Assembly: GCA_037447655.1 (NCBI GenBank)
Contig: JBBHKE010000997.1
Location: 1-64,000 of the forward strand
DNA: 64,000 nucleotides
Source: Zygnema cylindricum
Lineage: Eukaryota > Streptophyta > Zygnematophyceae > Zygnematales > Zygnemataceae
Reading direction: 5' to 3'
Both the position numbers and the translations under genes were made by a program. Position 1 is the first letter of the stretch. Each line of letters opens with the position of its first letter. The notes beneath the pieces were generated by a model, which searched no databases, had not been told where the DNA came from, and saw only the letters and a program-made list of their open reading frames with translations. Positions 15,201-24,724 of this stretch are shown here, in pieces.

Positions 15201-18200
15201 TTGACATTACCTTTTGTGTGATCATTTTCTATTCATTTATGCCTTTGTAAAGGTGACAATCTTTTGAGGGCCCGCATTGATGAGTAGATATCTAAATCGA
15301 TAATTATTTTTTCCAGTGATTTCAAATGACTCTTAAGTTACGTAAATAAAATAGGAGTGGAAAACTCGCATACTTGACCCCCTACAAAATGTTGAAAACT
15401 GATGATTTTGTCAATTTTTGAAAATATCTTATGTATGATCTCTTAAAAAATATAAAATGGAAAATTATGAAATAAAAACGCATGTCCATGAATAAGACAC
15501 CTATATCTGTATTTGAAAAAAAAAAATACTTCATTCGGATGATTCATAGATGAAACAGTGTCAAATGTATTCCATATTTGTTGGAATACTCGTGCTATCT
15601 ATAGCTCATAAAAGAAGCAGGAGGGTGGTGGGCGGTAAGAGGGGGTTTTCTCATCAAGAAATATTTAACAAGTGACTTAGGATCAAGGTAGGGGATTTGT
15701 GTTTTCCAGTCCTTAGAATTTGACTGGCATTGTAATTACGAAACATGTAATGTAATTTCGTGTTACGCATTTTAATTTCTATAAAGAGGCTTGTGAGGGG
15801 GAGGTGTCGCATCCATTGATTACAATTGCAAAAACATCTAGTATCAAGTCTACAAACTTTTTGTTATTGTAACTTAAGGTAATATCCTTTTTAACATTCT
15901 TACACAAGAATTCATACGCATTACATATACTCTTGATGTATTATTCTGCATTCCGAAGTTTTTCAAAGGCATTTCGGGGGGGAGAGGGGGACGGTTATTC
16001 CCGATGTCGCAGATCTCTCATTTCTAACCAGTTGAGCGGAAGCATTCCATCTTCCATCGGTCAACTGACATCCCTATATTTCTTGTGAGACTACATTCTG
16101 AACAAAGCCAGTTGTTGCTTCTAAAATAGGCAGGCTATGGCTTGAAAATCGGGCAAAAGGTCAAAGGGGATTTCTGGTAATCTATGTATGCTCTCTCAAT
16201 ATTTTTATTTTCTAAGTTGATCTTCAATAATTTTTTCAATCATTTTTGTTACTTTTAGAAATTGCACTTGAGTTTTTGGGGATCTGTTGTAGAAAATTGA
16301 AATAGGATTGTACACTGTATAAAGCTTAAGTGTCTTAAAGTGGGTACAAACCACCCTTTTCCCCTCTTTCTCTTCTCTTATCCCACTACCTCCTCGTATC
16401 CTCTACCCAGGAATTCCGCGACCTTTTTTTGAGAGTAGTATTGTTTTGGTGTATAATCTTCTTTTGGAGTACAGTCTTCTTTTGTTATGGAGACTTCTAT
16501 TGGTGTATGTCTTGTTTTGATGTACGATATTCCTTTGATACTTAGTCTTCTTATGGAGTATATTTTTTGATGCACATTATGGTATATATATATTTTTTGG
16601 GTGTGTATTCTTCGTTGATGAATAGTTTTCTTTTGGTGCATAGTTTTTCGTTCTGAAAGGCATCTGGTTTTGGGTGGTGGTGGTACTTCTGTCAGATTTC
16701 TTAACAAAAACCAGTTGAAGGGAAGCATTCCATCAGAAATCGGTCAACTGACAGCCCTTAAAGAACTGTAAGATAAAATCTTGATCAAAGCCAATCTCTA
16801 TTTGTAGAAGAGGTAGTACTTGGCTTGAAAATTGGGTTAAAAGTATTAAATCTATGCTGGCATATTTTTTGATATTGTCCGTTATTTTAGTTTATTTTCT
16901 ATTTGTTTGTCAAAAAGGCACAATCGCAATCACATGTATGTTTATTTGGTGTGAGGGGTACTCGAGAGAGATGGGATAGGGATGTGATTTTTGTTTTAAA
17001 ATTTATTATGGCTAAAAAATTGGGCTAGAGACATAAGATGGCCTTTTCCCTGTACAAATACATTTCTGTTCTTCTTTTTTTACAAACTCTCACCTATGAG
17101 TTTCAAACTTCCTTTTATATAAAAAACTCTCTCTAATTCCTCGATGGTACGTATGTTATAAATAAACATAATACATTATCTTTACGATCCTACAAAAATA
17201 TCGCCGTTTGAAAGTCGGACATAAATTAAGTTGATCGGAACATGGTTTATCAGTTGACCCGAGGGCTCGACATTACAGGGCTCTTTTACAGAGGTACCTC
17301 TAACAATTGACTAAAATTGGTGATAAAAATGTGTTATTCAATTTCACGATTGAAACAGGTTTGTAAAGGTCAAGCGTGTCATGTTGTTTTGTGGTACACA
17401 TTTTCATTAGGAAAAGGAGTGGAGAGCGGGGGGGGTGTGTCAAATACATTATTGGAAATCCTCTCGAAGTTATATTTATCAATTTTTTTACGGGCGATGC
17501 TAAAAGAAAAAACATTCATGTGTCCAAGATTTTATACTCAATTATTTTTTGGTAAATAATCTTCTATTCCAGTGTAAAAAGAAGGCATTTGAGTGACGAG
17601 GGCGGCGTGGTGGTGTGGGTATGCCTGGAGCAATAGAGATTTGTCCAACAACCAGTTGAGTGGAAGCATTCCATCGTCCATCGGTAAACTGTCACGCCTC
17701 AAAAAATTGTAAGACTAAACCAAAAACAAAGCTTATTGGCACTTTAAGAATTGAAATAAATAAAATTGTATGACTAAAATTTGAACAAAGCTAATTGGTA
17801 CTAGAAGAGTATAGCAGGACTCAAATATTGCAAAAGTAAAGTTTGTTCAAAGCCAATTGATGCTAGAAGAATATAGTCGGAGAGAAAAATGTAAGAGTAA
17901 AGTTTAAAAAAATCCAATTCACGCTTCAAAATTAGGTTATTTTCTATGATTTAGTGGGCTCTTTGCTTAAGCTTGCTTTGTGGATTATTTTTTGGTTTTT
18001 TTTGTATACTTTTTATTTTTTTCTTTTAAGCCATTTAAGATGAAAGCGGTCTATGTGAAGGAAGGAGTGGCCAAGGGGCGTGTTATAGAATATAAACATA
18101 ACTTTGTGTATATTTGTTGAGAGGGGTCGAGGAAGGGAGATACGAAAAAGGCGTTTTTTTTTTTTTTTTTTATTTTTACGTTTTCAAGAAACTGGGCTGA

Positions 18201-20587
18201 TTCGTGTGGATGCATTTACCCAATTTTGTGCTACAAGTATTTTAGGTTTTTGCTTCATTTATTTTTTCCACTAAAAAAACTGAATAATTGTTTAAAGTTT
18301 ATTTCTTGTCAACAAATGTTTTTCGTCGTCCTTTTCATTTAAGAAAAACTCCTCCACTCTGTGGTTGGACAAAGATACGGAGGTTTATCAGGCGACTATT
18401 GGGAATGGTTGGGTATTGGACGGTTTTCTTTACAGCTATCCCTGACAAATGATTAAATCTCCTTGAATTCCCTGAATTTGTAGTGTTTAGTTTTTCCAAT
18501 TGGATTGGGGTTTTTAAGATAATTTTTCATGTAGTTTTTTGCTGTACATTACAATTTGTTAAATGATGTGAATCCATGTTTCACAACTGAAAATCAAATG
18601 CTATTCATGCTTATCATTTTTTTGTAAATGTGAAGCTGGAATAGAAGCCCTTTAGGAGTCCTTACCAATATCACATACACATTTACTTGTTTATTATTAC
18701 CATATTTTTGTGTATTGTTTTTGGTTTACACTAATTAGAAGGAATTTGGGGTCGGGGTGTGATTCCTAATTTCACAGATTCTTAGGTAAAAATCAGTTGA
18801 GTGGAGGCATTCCATCGTCCATCGGTCAACTGACATCCCTCATACGATTGTAAGACCACCGTTTAAGCAAATAAATTCCTAATTTTAGGGGTACGACTTA
18901 GTTTCAAAATGGGACAAACGGCATAAGAGAGATTCATAGCACTATGTCTTTGTTGGCCCAAGTTTGTTTTTGTAAGTTATCATTTTCCATTGAATTTGTT
19001 TTAGATATAAAAAATACGAAATTGCGGTCGCATTTTAAATATCTATCATACATTGGACGCGATTATAATCACCTTGATTAGAAAAAAATATCCATGATGC
19101 ATAACTCCGTCACAACTTGAAGCGATAAATGACTTCTTTTTTACTTTATAAGCTATGTTTGTAAATTATCGAAAGAAGGCGAGTAGAGTGTGGGAGTGGG
19201 AAGGTGACAAGATTGGGGTTGATGTCTTGAGGGACATTGCTCCCTCAAGGCAGTGATTACAATTTCAATTGGAGCAATAGCTTTAATTTCAATTTTTGCA
19301 GTTGCCTTTTTGGCAATATTATCAATTGGGTATTTTAAACACGTATCATGCATTATAAATCTGTGTTAATATTTCAGCGTGCAAGAGCTTAAATGGTAGT
19401 GTTGTGTATTGGCAAGATTTTACCGATGTCGATATGCACCTTTTTTTGGCTTGCCGATAATCGATATATCGCCACAATATATCGAAACTGGTGTTATCGC
19501 CGATAAATAACAGATATTATCGGTTATTTATCGCGATAACACCGGTACCGAAAACTATCGGTAAAAATTTTACGGTTCTTACCGTACAATTGTACAGTTT
19601 ATGCCGTGGTATTGAACCACCGTTATTCTGCTACACATAGGTCGGAACAGATTGCTACAAGTGGCATGCCACGCTATATACAGTGAAAAATATAATACAG
19701 TATATTATGAAGTATTATGTATAGCATACTATATTTTTTCTACTAATCGCCGATAAAGAATTTGTTGGTCTCGAAGCTATATATCGGGACCCCCGACCGT
19801 TTGATAACCGATAACTATCGGTATCGGTGTTATCGCGATAAATTTCTTGCCGATACACAACAATAATAAATGGGACTAGCGTAATAAGAGAGTGTAAATT
19901 TCAAATCTTCCACAGATAAGGCTTTCCTTTGCACTCAATTCGTGAGTCATCCAAGGTTCATTATTAATGTAAAATCCTTATTAAATACTGTTATGGGTTA
20001 CTAAGTGCCTTTCTTTTCCAATCGTGGACTTTACTGACAGTGAAATTTCAAACAACTATTTCACCGGGCCCATTGTGAAAGTCAACGGACTCCCCACATG
20101 CGACAAATTGGGTCTGAATTGCCTCTTCCACTCGAGCCTCCCATCCGGATGTTTGTCCGGTAGTCAACGGAATAAAAGCGACTGTGAAGCGTTTTGTGAC
20201 GCGACACAGGTAGGAGGGCCGTGTGGGGGGAAACGGTGTTTGCTTCATCCGTACGGATGGGAAAACACGCACGTGTGCATGTAACCAAGGCTACAACAAT
20301 CAAGAGAACAACTTCTATTGCAAATGTAAGTCCAAACTATGGCAATTCATCGGCTTTTCAGTCGGATTGGTTCATTTCCAACTCGTGTGTGGTAGCAGTG
20401 CTACCTGAAAGGCACTAATCTATGGCTTTGAAAAAAACTATAGCTACAATTCTAAAACCACGAGTTTCTTTTCTTTCCAGTAGTATATCCACCACCTCGT
20501 CGATCACCTCCTCGATCACCGCCACCTCGCCCACTCCCTGCACCCCCTCGTCGGCCCCCTCCCTCATCTCCCCCTATGCGACCCTAA
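187..20587 (+). CDS. LRR locus A: gene of single-repeat exons (5' partial, 18 exons seen)
   Basis: Spliced gene for a plant-type leucine-rich-repeat protein, probably a secreted or surface recognition protein (inference). I see 16 exons of exactly 72 bases, each encoding one 24-residue LRR with the core [14 protein letters not shown], then a Cys-rich EGF-like exon (20041-20325) and a Pro/Arg-rich last exon ending in TAA (20481-20587). Every LRR exon begins after AG with one base that completes a Leu codon and ends with two bases (TT, CT or AT) before GTAAG, GTGAG or similar, so all internal introns are phase 2 and any cassette can be lost, gained or swapped without breaking the frame. Introns run from 132 bases to over 3 kb and hold transposon relics. 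No signal peptide is visible because the start lies upstream of the window. No kinase, NB-ARC or clear membrane segment is seen. The EGF-like exon has a one-base frameshift, so the gene may be a pseudogene, may use another 3' end, or the base may be a sequencing error. Confidence 0.85.
259..2371 (+). other. Intron A1 (2.1 kb), no gene seen
   Basis: Intron between LRR exons 1 and 2. It contains T-rich tracts, a block rich in CCGGCC, CGGAT and GGGTAC words (about 480-910) that looks like a decayed non-autonomous element, a short degenerate direct repeat of GTGTTAC words (about 985-1060), a perfect 10-bp hairpin at 1126-1156, and a partial direct repeat around 1845-1970. No convincing coding sequence. 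Confidence 0.6.
2372..2443 (+). CDS. Locus A exon 2: LRR cassette
   Basis: A 72-base exon, acceptor CACAG, donor GTAAG. Strand face YLCVNEL, scaffold [14 protein letters not shown], end QWL. It differs from the consensus by Asn in SGN and by Arg and Ala in GRLAS. One full LRR, phase 2 on both sides. Confidence 0.88.
2865..2936 (+). CDS. Locus A exon 3: LRR cassette
   Basis: A 72-base exon, acceptor CACAG, donor GTAAG. Strand face YLQDNKL, scaffold [14 protein letters not shown], end QSL. Only 421 bases of intron separate it from exon 2, and the preceding intron keeps the locus's conserved acceptor-side sequence. Confidence 0.9.
3429..3500 (+). CDS. Locus A exon 4: LRR cassette
   Basis: A 72-base exon, acceptor TTCATAG, donor GTAAG. 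Strand face MLFSNQL, scaffold [13 protein letters not shown], end ILEM. The exon ends in AT, so joining to the next A-starting exon gives Ile instead of the usual Leu at the junction. It is the only cassette here that ends this way. Confidence 0.88.
3501..4361 (+). other. Intron A4 with diverged short direct repeats
   Basis: Between LRR exons 4 and 5. The first 300 bases repeat a motif of roughly 40-60 bases built on GTAGGACTTGGTTTGAAAA and GAGTTGCTAAATTGG. The same words follow other locus A donors, so part of the conserved donor-side intron sequence has been locally amplified here. No coding sequence seen. Confidence 0.55.
4362..4433 (+). CDS. Locus A exon 5: LRR cassette
   Basis: A 72-base exon, acceptor ATCACAG, donor GTAAG. 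Strand face YLMLNKL, scaffold [14 protein letters not shown], end ESL. Phase 2-2 like its neighbours. The following intron of more than 3 kb holds a tRNA-like element and a Copia relic. Confidence 0.88.
5023..5095 (+). other. tRNA-like sequence (GAGCTGG family), copy 1
   Basis: 73 bases that fold as a tRNA: 7-bp acceptor stem GAGCTGG/CCGGCTC with discriminator A, anticodon stem TTCAC/GTGAA, T arm with GGTTCGAGCCC (a good Pol III B box). The anticodon loop AGCTTAA lacks the universal U33 and the D arm is altered, so a working tRNA is unlikely. It sits inside a moderately GC-rich block (about 4918-5170) starting TGTTGC, within an LRR intron. It could be a SINE head or an LTR with a tRNA-like promoter; a related copy is at 60391-60463. 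Confidence 0.6.
5640..6710 (-). mobile_element. Ty1/Copia relic (gag and protease fragments)
   Basis: Decayed retrotransposon on the - strand in an LRR intron. At 6707-6450 a gag tail with a Gly/Arg-rich tract ([17 protein letters not shown]) is followed at 6420-6360 by a Copia protease reading [13 protein letters not shown], with the catalytic D-T-G intact. Lower coordinates resemble the gag-pre-integrase region ([10 protein letters not shown], near 5950), with frameshifts. A second copy of the gag segment lies at about 5640-5800, out of order relative to the protease, so the relic is internally rearranged. No integrase or RT remains and no LTR pair was found. Confidence 0.75.
7666..7737 (+). 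CDS. Locus A exon 6: LRR cassette
   Basis: A 72-base exon, acceptor TTACAG, donor GTAAG. Strand face VLSNNTL, scaffold [14 protein letters not shown], end DYL. The next exon is only 132 bases away, the shortest intron between cassettes in the window. Confidence 0.9.
7870..7941 (+). CDS. Locus A exon 7: LRR cassette
   Basis: A 72-base exon, acceptor CTGCAG, donor GTAAG. Strand face ALSNNQL, scaffold [13 protein letters not shown], end MENL. The exon end and donor (ACATGGAAAATTTGTAAGAC) are repeated directly afterwards at about 7950-7970, giving two possible 5' splice sites. Confidence 0.88.
8593..9920 (+). repeat. GGGAGA hexanucleotide array (about 1.05 kb perfect, then degenerate)
   Basis: About 174 near-perfect tandem GGGAGA units run from 8593 to about 9639 with few interruptions (near 8978 and 9460), then decay into GAGA/GGAAAGAGG-type sequence to about 9920. 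All purine on the + strand and pyrimidine on the -, in an LRR intron between exons 7 and 8. Open frames across it (Gly-Glu, Arg-Glu, Leu-Pro or Leu-Ser repeats) are artefacts of the repeat. Such tracts can form triplex or G-rich structures (established); an effect on splicing here is inference. Confidence 0.95.
10182..10253 (+). CDS. Locus A exon 8: LRR cassette
   Basis: A 72-base exon, acceptor TCTATAG, donor GTAAG. Strand face YLNDNQL, scaffold [14 protein letters not shown], end TYL. Val and Met replace the usual Ile and Leu. First cassette after the hexanucleotide array; the intron upstream keeps the shared acceptor-side words. Confidence 0.88.
10886..10957 (+). CDS. Locus A exon 9: LRR cassette
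   Basis: A 72-base exon, acceptor TTATAG, donor GTAAG. It starts with G instead of A, still giving Leu (TTG) at the junction. Strand face HAYNNKL, scaffold [14 protein letters not shown], end RDL. Ala occupies the strand position normally filled by Leu. Confidence 0.87.
11787..11858 (+). CDS. Locus A exon 10: LRR cassette
   Basis: A 72-base exon, acceptor TTATAG, donor GTAAG. Strand face RLYNNQL, scaffold [14 protein letters not shown], end FYL. Glu-Leu-Lys replaces the common Gln-Leu-Thr in the helical side. Confidence 0.88.
12614..12685 (+). CDS. Locus A exon 11: LRR cassette
   Basis: A 72-base exon, acceptor TTGTAG, donor GTAAG. Strand face YAYNNKL, scaffold [14 protein letters not shown], end YYL. 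Like exon 9 it has Ala at the second strand position and the same AYNNK core, which points to a recent common origin of the two. Confidence 0.88.
12686..13863 (+). other. Intron A11, no gene seen
   Basis: Between LRR exons 11 and 12. It contains pyrimidine-rich stretches (about 12955-13160), a purine-rich GAGAGAG-type stretch (13200-13470) and near its end the conserved acceptor-side words GGTGGGGTGGGTATG. Short open frames here show no recognisable domain. Confidence 0.5.
13864..13935 (+). CDS. Locus A exon 12: LRR cassette
   Basis: A 72-base exon, acceptor TCACAG, donor GTAAG. Strand face DLSNNLL, scaffold [14 protein letters not shown], end EGL. The strand face resembles exon 15 (DLSNNQL). 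Confidence 0.88.
13936..16012 (+). other. Intron A12 (2.1 kb), no gene seen
   Basis: Between LRR exons 12 and 13. It holds tandem-like copies of a purine-rich motif (GAGGGAGAGGGTGTGGGGGTAA and variants, about 14400-14690), then AT-rich sequence. A stretch at about 15286-15335 faintly resembles the start of an LRR exon but lacks the scaffold. No gene supported. Confidence 0.5.
16013..16084 (+). CDS. Locus A exon 13: LRR cassette
   Basis: A 72-base exon, acceptor TCGCAG, donor GTGAG (one of two locus A exons using GTGAG). Strand face SLISNQL, scaffold [14 protein letters not shown], end YFL. Confidence 0.88.
16696..16767 (+). CDS. Locus A exon 14: LRR cassette, variant scaffold
   Basis: A 72-base exon, acceptor TGTCAG, donor GTAAG. 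Strand face FLNKNQL, scaffold [14 protein letters not shown], end KEL. The SEIG scaffold with ALKEL differs from the SSIG of nearly all other cassettes and recalls exon 1 (PEIG, QLREL), so it may descend from an older repeat type. Confidence 0.88.
17637..17708 (+). CDS. Locus A exon 15: LRR cassette
   Basis: A 72-base exon, acceptor CAATAG, donor GTAAG. Strand face DLSNNQL, scaffold [14 protein letters not shown], end KKL. After the donor, intron sequence containing GTAAGACTAAA and GAACAAAGC is repeated about three times (to about 17930), a local amplification of the donor-side flank. Confidence 0.88.
18778..18849 (+). CDS. Locus A exon 16: last LRR cassette
   Basis: A 72-base exon, acceptor TTCACAG, donor GTAAG. 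Strand face FLGKNQL, scaffold [14 protein letters not shown], end IRL. It ends in phase 2, so it could join either the local EGF-like exon at 20041 or, in principle, the first cassette of locus B at 41416. Confidence 0.88.
19400..19862. mobile_element. Terminal-inverted-repeat element (MITE-like)
   Basis: The ends match as inverted repeats: TGTTGTGTATTGGCAAG at the left and TTGCCGATACACAACA at the right, one mismatch in about 15 bases. The interior is full of ATCG/CGAT-rich inverted words (ACCGATA, TATCGGT, TATCGCGATAA) able to fold into long hairpins. At about 460 bases with no reading frame it looks like a non-autonomous DNA transposon in the last LRR intron. I could not identify a clear target-site duplication, so the family is unassigned. 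Confidence 0.6.
20041..20325 (+). CDS. Locus A exon 17: half-LRR plus Cys-rich EGF-like exon, frameshifted
   Basis: Begins after ACAG with a truncated LRR ([12 protein letters not shown]) and continues into a Cys-rich module: [26 protein letters not shown], then in another frame [13 protein letters not shown] and NNFYCK, ending at a GTAAGT donor. The spacing of the last cysteines is EGF-like. The frame changes at the G6A3 run (20225-20233): as written, translation stops at TAA 20282-20284. Removing one base restores the frame to the donor, and the paralogue at 56185 is intact. So this is a real one-base insertion that disables the 3' end, or a homopolymer sequencing error. Confidence 0.82.
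20481..20587 (+). CDS. Locus A exon 18: Pro/Arg-rich C-terminal tail
   Basis: Follows a strong pyrimidine tract and CCAG acceptor after a 155-base intron. In the phase left by the intended frame of the previous exon it reads a tail rich in [10 protein letters not shown] and PAPPRRPPP words and ends PPMRP followed by TAA at 20585-20587. The paralogous exon at 57636-57805 has the same character, which supports both. No domain recognised; the basic, proline-rich tail could bind cell-wall polymers or SH3-like partners (speculative). Confidence 0.75.
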
Positions 20588-21860
20588 TTAAAAACAAAGG
20601 TATCAGTTCTGACTTTACAATCTCAATTTTTTCAGCTGATCTATTATTTTTATAGTATCGGGTTTCATGTAGATAACCTTTGACTTTCCCAATTCATTTG
20701 ATATCTTATGTTATTTTGCTCTAGGACGAAGGATAATTGAAAGCTTCAAACTGCGTCTTGAGTCAAATGTTCTTTAGATGACGGTGTGTACAAATGGTGG
20801 TGAAACTAGACACTGTCATCATCATGTAACCTTATTTTATTTAATTCAACTTCATTATAGCTACAAGCATTAAACTTGGGATGAATCGTCATCTCAAACA
20901 CAAAGGCTAAGTATGATGATGTCACATGCTTAGCAAAAGGCACGATTATGCCATCTTGCTAAACCATAAAACTAACTCTAATCTAAATATACCATTCTAA
21001 ACAATAAAATGGCTATGATATTACCATATTGAGCAATTAACATGAATTTGATATTCTGGCTGAACTGGAGATCGACAAACACATCTCTACAAACCTCAAT
21101 ACTAAAACTGTTGTCTCACTGTTGATGGAATTTAGTTTGTATTTCGTTTTTTTTAGGCCATTCAAGCAGCATATTGTGAACATCTTCAATTAAATTTGAT
21201 GATGTGGAGGAAAGAAGTTTGAGAAATTTAATTTTGGGTCGAAGGAAACAAAGAAAAGCCACCGTCACCTCTTCTTAGGGGAAGACATCGAAAGAGAATG
21301 CGATGGCTAGTTCAGTTTGTCAAATGTTTCGACGTGTAAAAGACTTAGTACGGTTTTCTTTTATGCATGGATTATTATTTAGTTTGGTTCTTTTTCACGC
21401 AAGGGAAAATTTTGGTTCATTGGTGGGATAGTCAACATTTTTCGTTATATGTTTGTTATGTTTGATTTTGTAGTGCAGGTTACGAATTCTTATTATTAGC
21501 TTCGGTATCGAATTCTATTAGCTACTATTGAAATTCTGGTGGTTTGGGATTATCATGGGTTAACAAGAAAAAACTTATTGTGGGTTCTTGTGGTATTGGG
21601 TTGCCATTATTGGTTTTTTTTCTTGTTGGCAGAAAAGATGTGTGCTAATGGGTATTTTTTTTGAGTTCCATGAGCAATAGAATTGTTGCGATAGCTGAAA
21701 AAACAAATAAACTTACGCTAATTGGTTTGGATTTATAATCGAGGACGTTTTTTTTTGGTAGTATCGACAATGTATTTAAATCATCAACACGTTGTGTTAT
21801 AGTGGGTTGTTAATTTGGTGGTACATCATTCGTCAAATGGTTCTCCCGGGTTGAAGACAG
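20588..21860 (+). other. 3' flank of locus A, no gene seen
   Basis: AT-rich sequence after the stop codon of locus A, presumably 3' UTR and spacer. I see no open frame with a recognisable domain, no tRNA and no element boundary. Confidence 0.5.
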
Positions 21861-23409
21861 ACTATAATTAGAAGAAAGAAGGATTGAGATTGAAATTAGA
21901 TATAAGAGATATTGAGATTATAATTAGAAAGAAGAGAGGTTGAGGATAGAATTAGAATGAAGAGAGATTGCCATTGGAATTAGAGGATGAGAGATTAAGA
22001 TTTAGATTAGAAGGAAGTGAGATTGAGATTATAATAAGAAGGAAGAGAGAATGAAATTATAATAAGGAAGAAATTTTAACATTAGAAATAAAAGGAAAAG
22101 ATTGTCATAAAAGCTAGAAGAACGAGAGTTTGGGATTAGAATTATAAGGAGTTTGGTTCAAATATAGATTAGAAGGAAGAGAGATTGATTAAAATAATGC
22201 TTTAAAGGATGAGAGATTGATTAAGGTAAGAATGAGAAGGAAGAGAGATTTAGTAAGATTAAATTTAAAAGAACAAGAGATTACGATTAGGACTAGAAGG
22301 AAGAGAGATTACAATTAGAATCGTAGGGAATAGAGATTAATATTAGAATTACAAGGAAGAGAGAGAATAATTGAACTATAAGGAAGAAAGTTTAAGATTC
22401 GAATTAGGAGGGAGAGCGATCAAGATTAGAACTAGAAAGAAGAGCGATCTAGATCAAAATAAGGAGGAACGATCAAGATTGAAATAAGAAGGAAGAGCAA
22501 TTAAGATTAGAGTTGATAAACGATCAAGACCAGAATTATGAGGAGCGATTAAGATTAGAAGTAGGAGGAAGACATATTGAGATTGGAATTAGAAGAAAGG
22601 TTGAGATTAGAACTAGAAGGAAAAGAGATCGAAATTGAAAAAAAAGGAAGGGAGATTGAGATTAGAATCTGAAGAAAAAAAGATTGAGATTAGAACTAGA
22701 AGGAAAAGGGATTGGGATTAGTATTACAAGGAAGGGAGATTGATTGAAATGAAGGAAAAGTAGCTAATTAACATGAGAATTAGGAGTATATCTCAAGAAG
22801 CGAATTTGAATGAAGAGGGATTGATTAAGATTAAAACTCGAAGAAAAAGAGGTTAACATAAGATCCGGAGTGATGCGAGATTAAGATTAGAACTAGAAGG
22901 ATGAGAGACTAACATTAGAAATAGAAGGATTAGCAAGAGAGATTGATAAAGATGAGAATTGGTAGGAGGGATTGACTAGGACAAGAATTAGAAGAGAGAT
23001 TGAGATTATAATTAGAACAAAAAGATTCACGTTAGAACTGGAATAAAGTGAGATTAACATTAGAATCGGAATGAAGAGCGATTAAGATTATAATTTTTGA
23101 ACGATCGCGATGAGGATCAGCAAAAAAAGTGGTCAAGATTAGAATCAGAAAGAAGAGCGATCAAGAATATAATAAAAAAGTGATCAAGATTAAATTAAAA
23201 AGGAAAAGCGATAAGATTGGAATTGGAAGGAAGAGCGATTAAGTTTAGACTTATAAGGTAGAGCGATTTGCATTCAAAATAGAAGGGCGATTAAGATTAA
23301 AGTTAGAAGGAACAGCGATTAAAAGTATAATAAAATTAAAAGGAAGAGATGTAAAGATTAAAATAAGGAAGAAGATATATCAAGGTAAAAAAAAACCGGA
23401 AAAGAGTAT
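21860..23409 (+). repeat. Degenerate AG-rich minisatellite, left part
   Basis: Long array of diverged units of roughly 27-32 bases built on words such as GATTAGAATTAGAAGGAAGAG followed by GATTGA or CGATCAA. Strongly purine-biased on the + strand. The same repeat resumes at 38680, beyond the Copia element, so the Copia inserted into one array. Confidence 0.85.
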
Positions 23410-23880
23410 TGAATGAGAGGCCATAAAAGGCCGAAAAAAGATTATTATGACAAAATATCAAAGATAGGCCGAAGTAGTAGAAAAGGCCAAGATATGACAA
23501 AGACAGGAAAGGAGTAACGACGAACAAGGGAACAAGTGAGAGGTTCGTCTTTTGAGTGTCTTCTTGATTAAGTAGATTTACATAACAAAACAAGGGAGTT
23601 TTATAGTAAAACGAAGTAAGAGGTAGCCACAAAAGGCATTAAAAAGTACATCTAATCTAGAGCATAACTTAGAAAAGTACAACTAGTTATGGTAAAAGGA
23701 ATCTATGTCTAAAAGGATTCCAACGTAAGAATCAACAATTCTAATAACGGTATGTACATTCCACTAAATAAAGTACACAACGCTAAACCAAAGTACTAGA
23801 CTTATAGCGTAGCAATTAGGACTCCAAAAGTAGTGTAGAAAACAACAAGTAGTGTAGAATGCTTTAAATGTATTCCAACA
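23410..23880 (-). repeat. Copia 3' LTR (471 bp)
   Basis: In - orientation it starts TGTTGGAATAC and ends CTCTCATTCA. Directly before it on the - strand is the purine tract GAAGGAGGG (23881-23889), the expected plus-strand primer. It aligns end to end with 38209-38679. Confidence 0.93.
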
Positions 23881-23989
23881 CCCTCCTTCGATTAAAACAT
23901 GTTTAGTCACGAAGACCGGCATAGTAAATGTGATGATGAAATAAAAGACGAGGAAGAGGTTTAGTAAGAAAATCGTCAAGTTGAGAGCC

Positions 23990-24724
23990 AGAGGCACAAT
24001 GAGAAAAAAAACGGTGCCATCAAGAATTTTATCACGCGTAAAATGAAATTGAATGACAATGTGTTTTGTGCGTGTATGATGGATAGGATTTTTCATAAGA
24101 GCCAATGCCCCTTGAGAGTCACATAAAATGGATGAGGGAGAAGATGGAGGAAAAGAGAGATCGGAAAGAAGTCGTCAAAACCAAATAGCCGATTTTGTGG
24201 CGGTAGTGCCGGCCATATATTCCGCCTCCGTCGAAGAAAGAGCAACCGTGGTTTGTTTGCGGGATGACCAAGAGACGAGGCCACCACCTAAAGAAAAGCA
24301 TACACCGGAAATGGAAAGACGATCGTCGATTTGATTTCCCCAATCAGCATCGCAATATCCAATAATCGAAGTGTCCGGAGAAAAGGAAGAGGAGGAAAGT
24401 GAGGGAGGAGAAGGATGGAAAATAATGAGTTGAAGATGTTTTGTTCCTTGAAGGTATCGAAAGACACGCCTGGCGGCTTCGATATGAGTTTGAGTGGCAA
24501 AATGCAAAGATTGAGATAAAAAACAAACGGCGATACATATATCCGGTCGTGTACCAAGCATAACATACATTAGTTTTCCTACAATCGACCGATAGAATAA
24601 GCTTATATCTCGTTGGGCATTCCCATCAGAGGACACTTTGGTGAGAGTGGTATTGGGATCAAGGGGAGTAAGCACCGAATTGTAATCAGACATGTCAAAA
24701 TGCTCAAGAAGATCAAGAATGTTA
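23990..24724 (-). pseudogene. Copia RT end and RNase H
   Basis: Reads ILDLLEHFDMSDYNSVLTP, then the typical Copia RNase H words: YRSIVGKLMYVMLGTRPDI, GYCDADWGN, SSTEAEYMA, and after an in-frame stop CDSQGALALMKNP and HTRTKHI. The acidic residues of CDADW and the E of TEAEY are present. The upstream RT part is displaced to 34519-34956 by the Gypsy insertion. Confidence 0.9.

Noticed and set aside
15286-15335. Possible decayed LRR exon (TAG then ATATCTAAATCGATAAT)
   Set aside because: Only the first dozen bases resemble a cassette start; the scaffold and donor are missing.
20326-20410. Intron retention giving a hydrophobic tail ([16 protein letters not shown])
   Set aside because: The donor GTAAGT and the acceptor at 20480 are strong and the paralogue has no equivalent segment; left as a curiosity.
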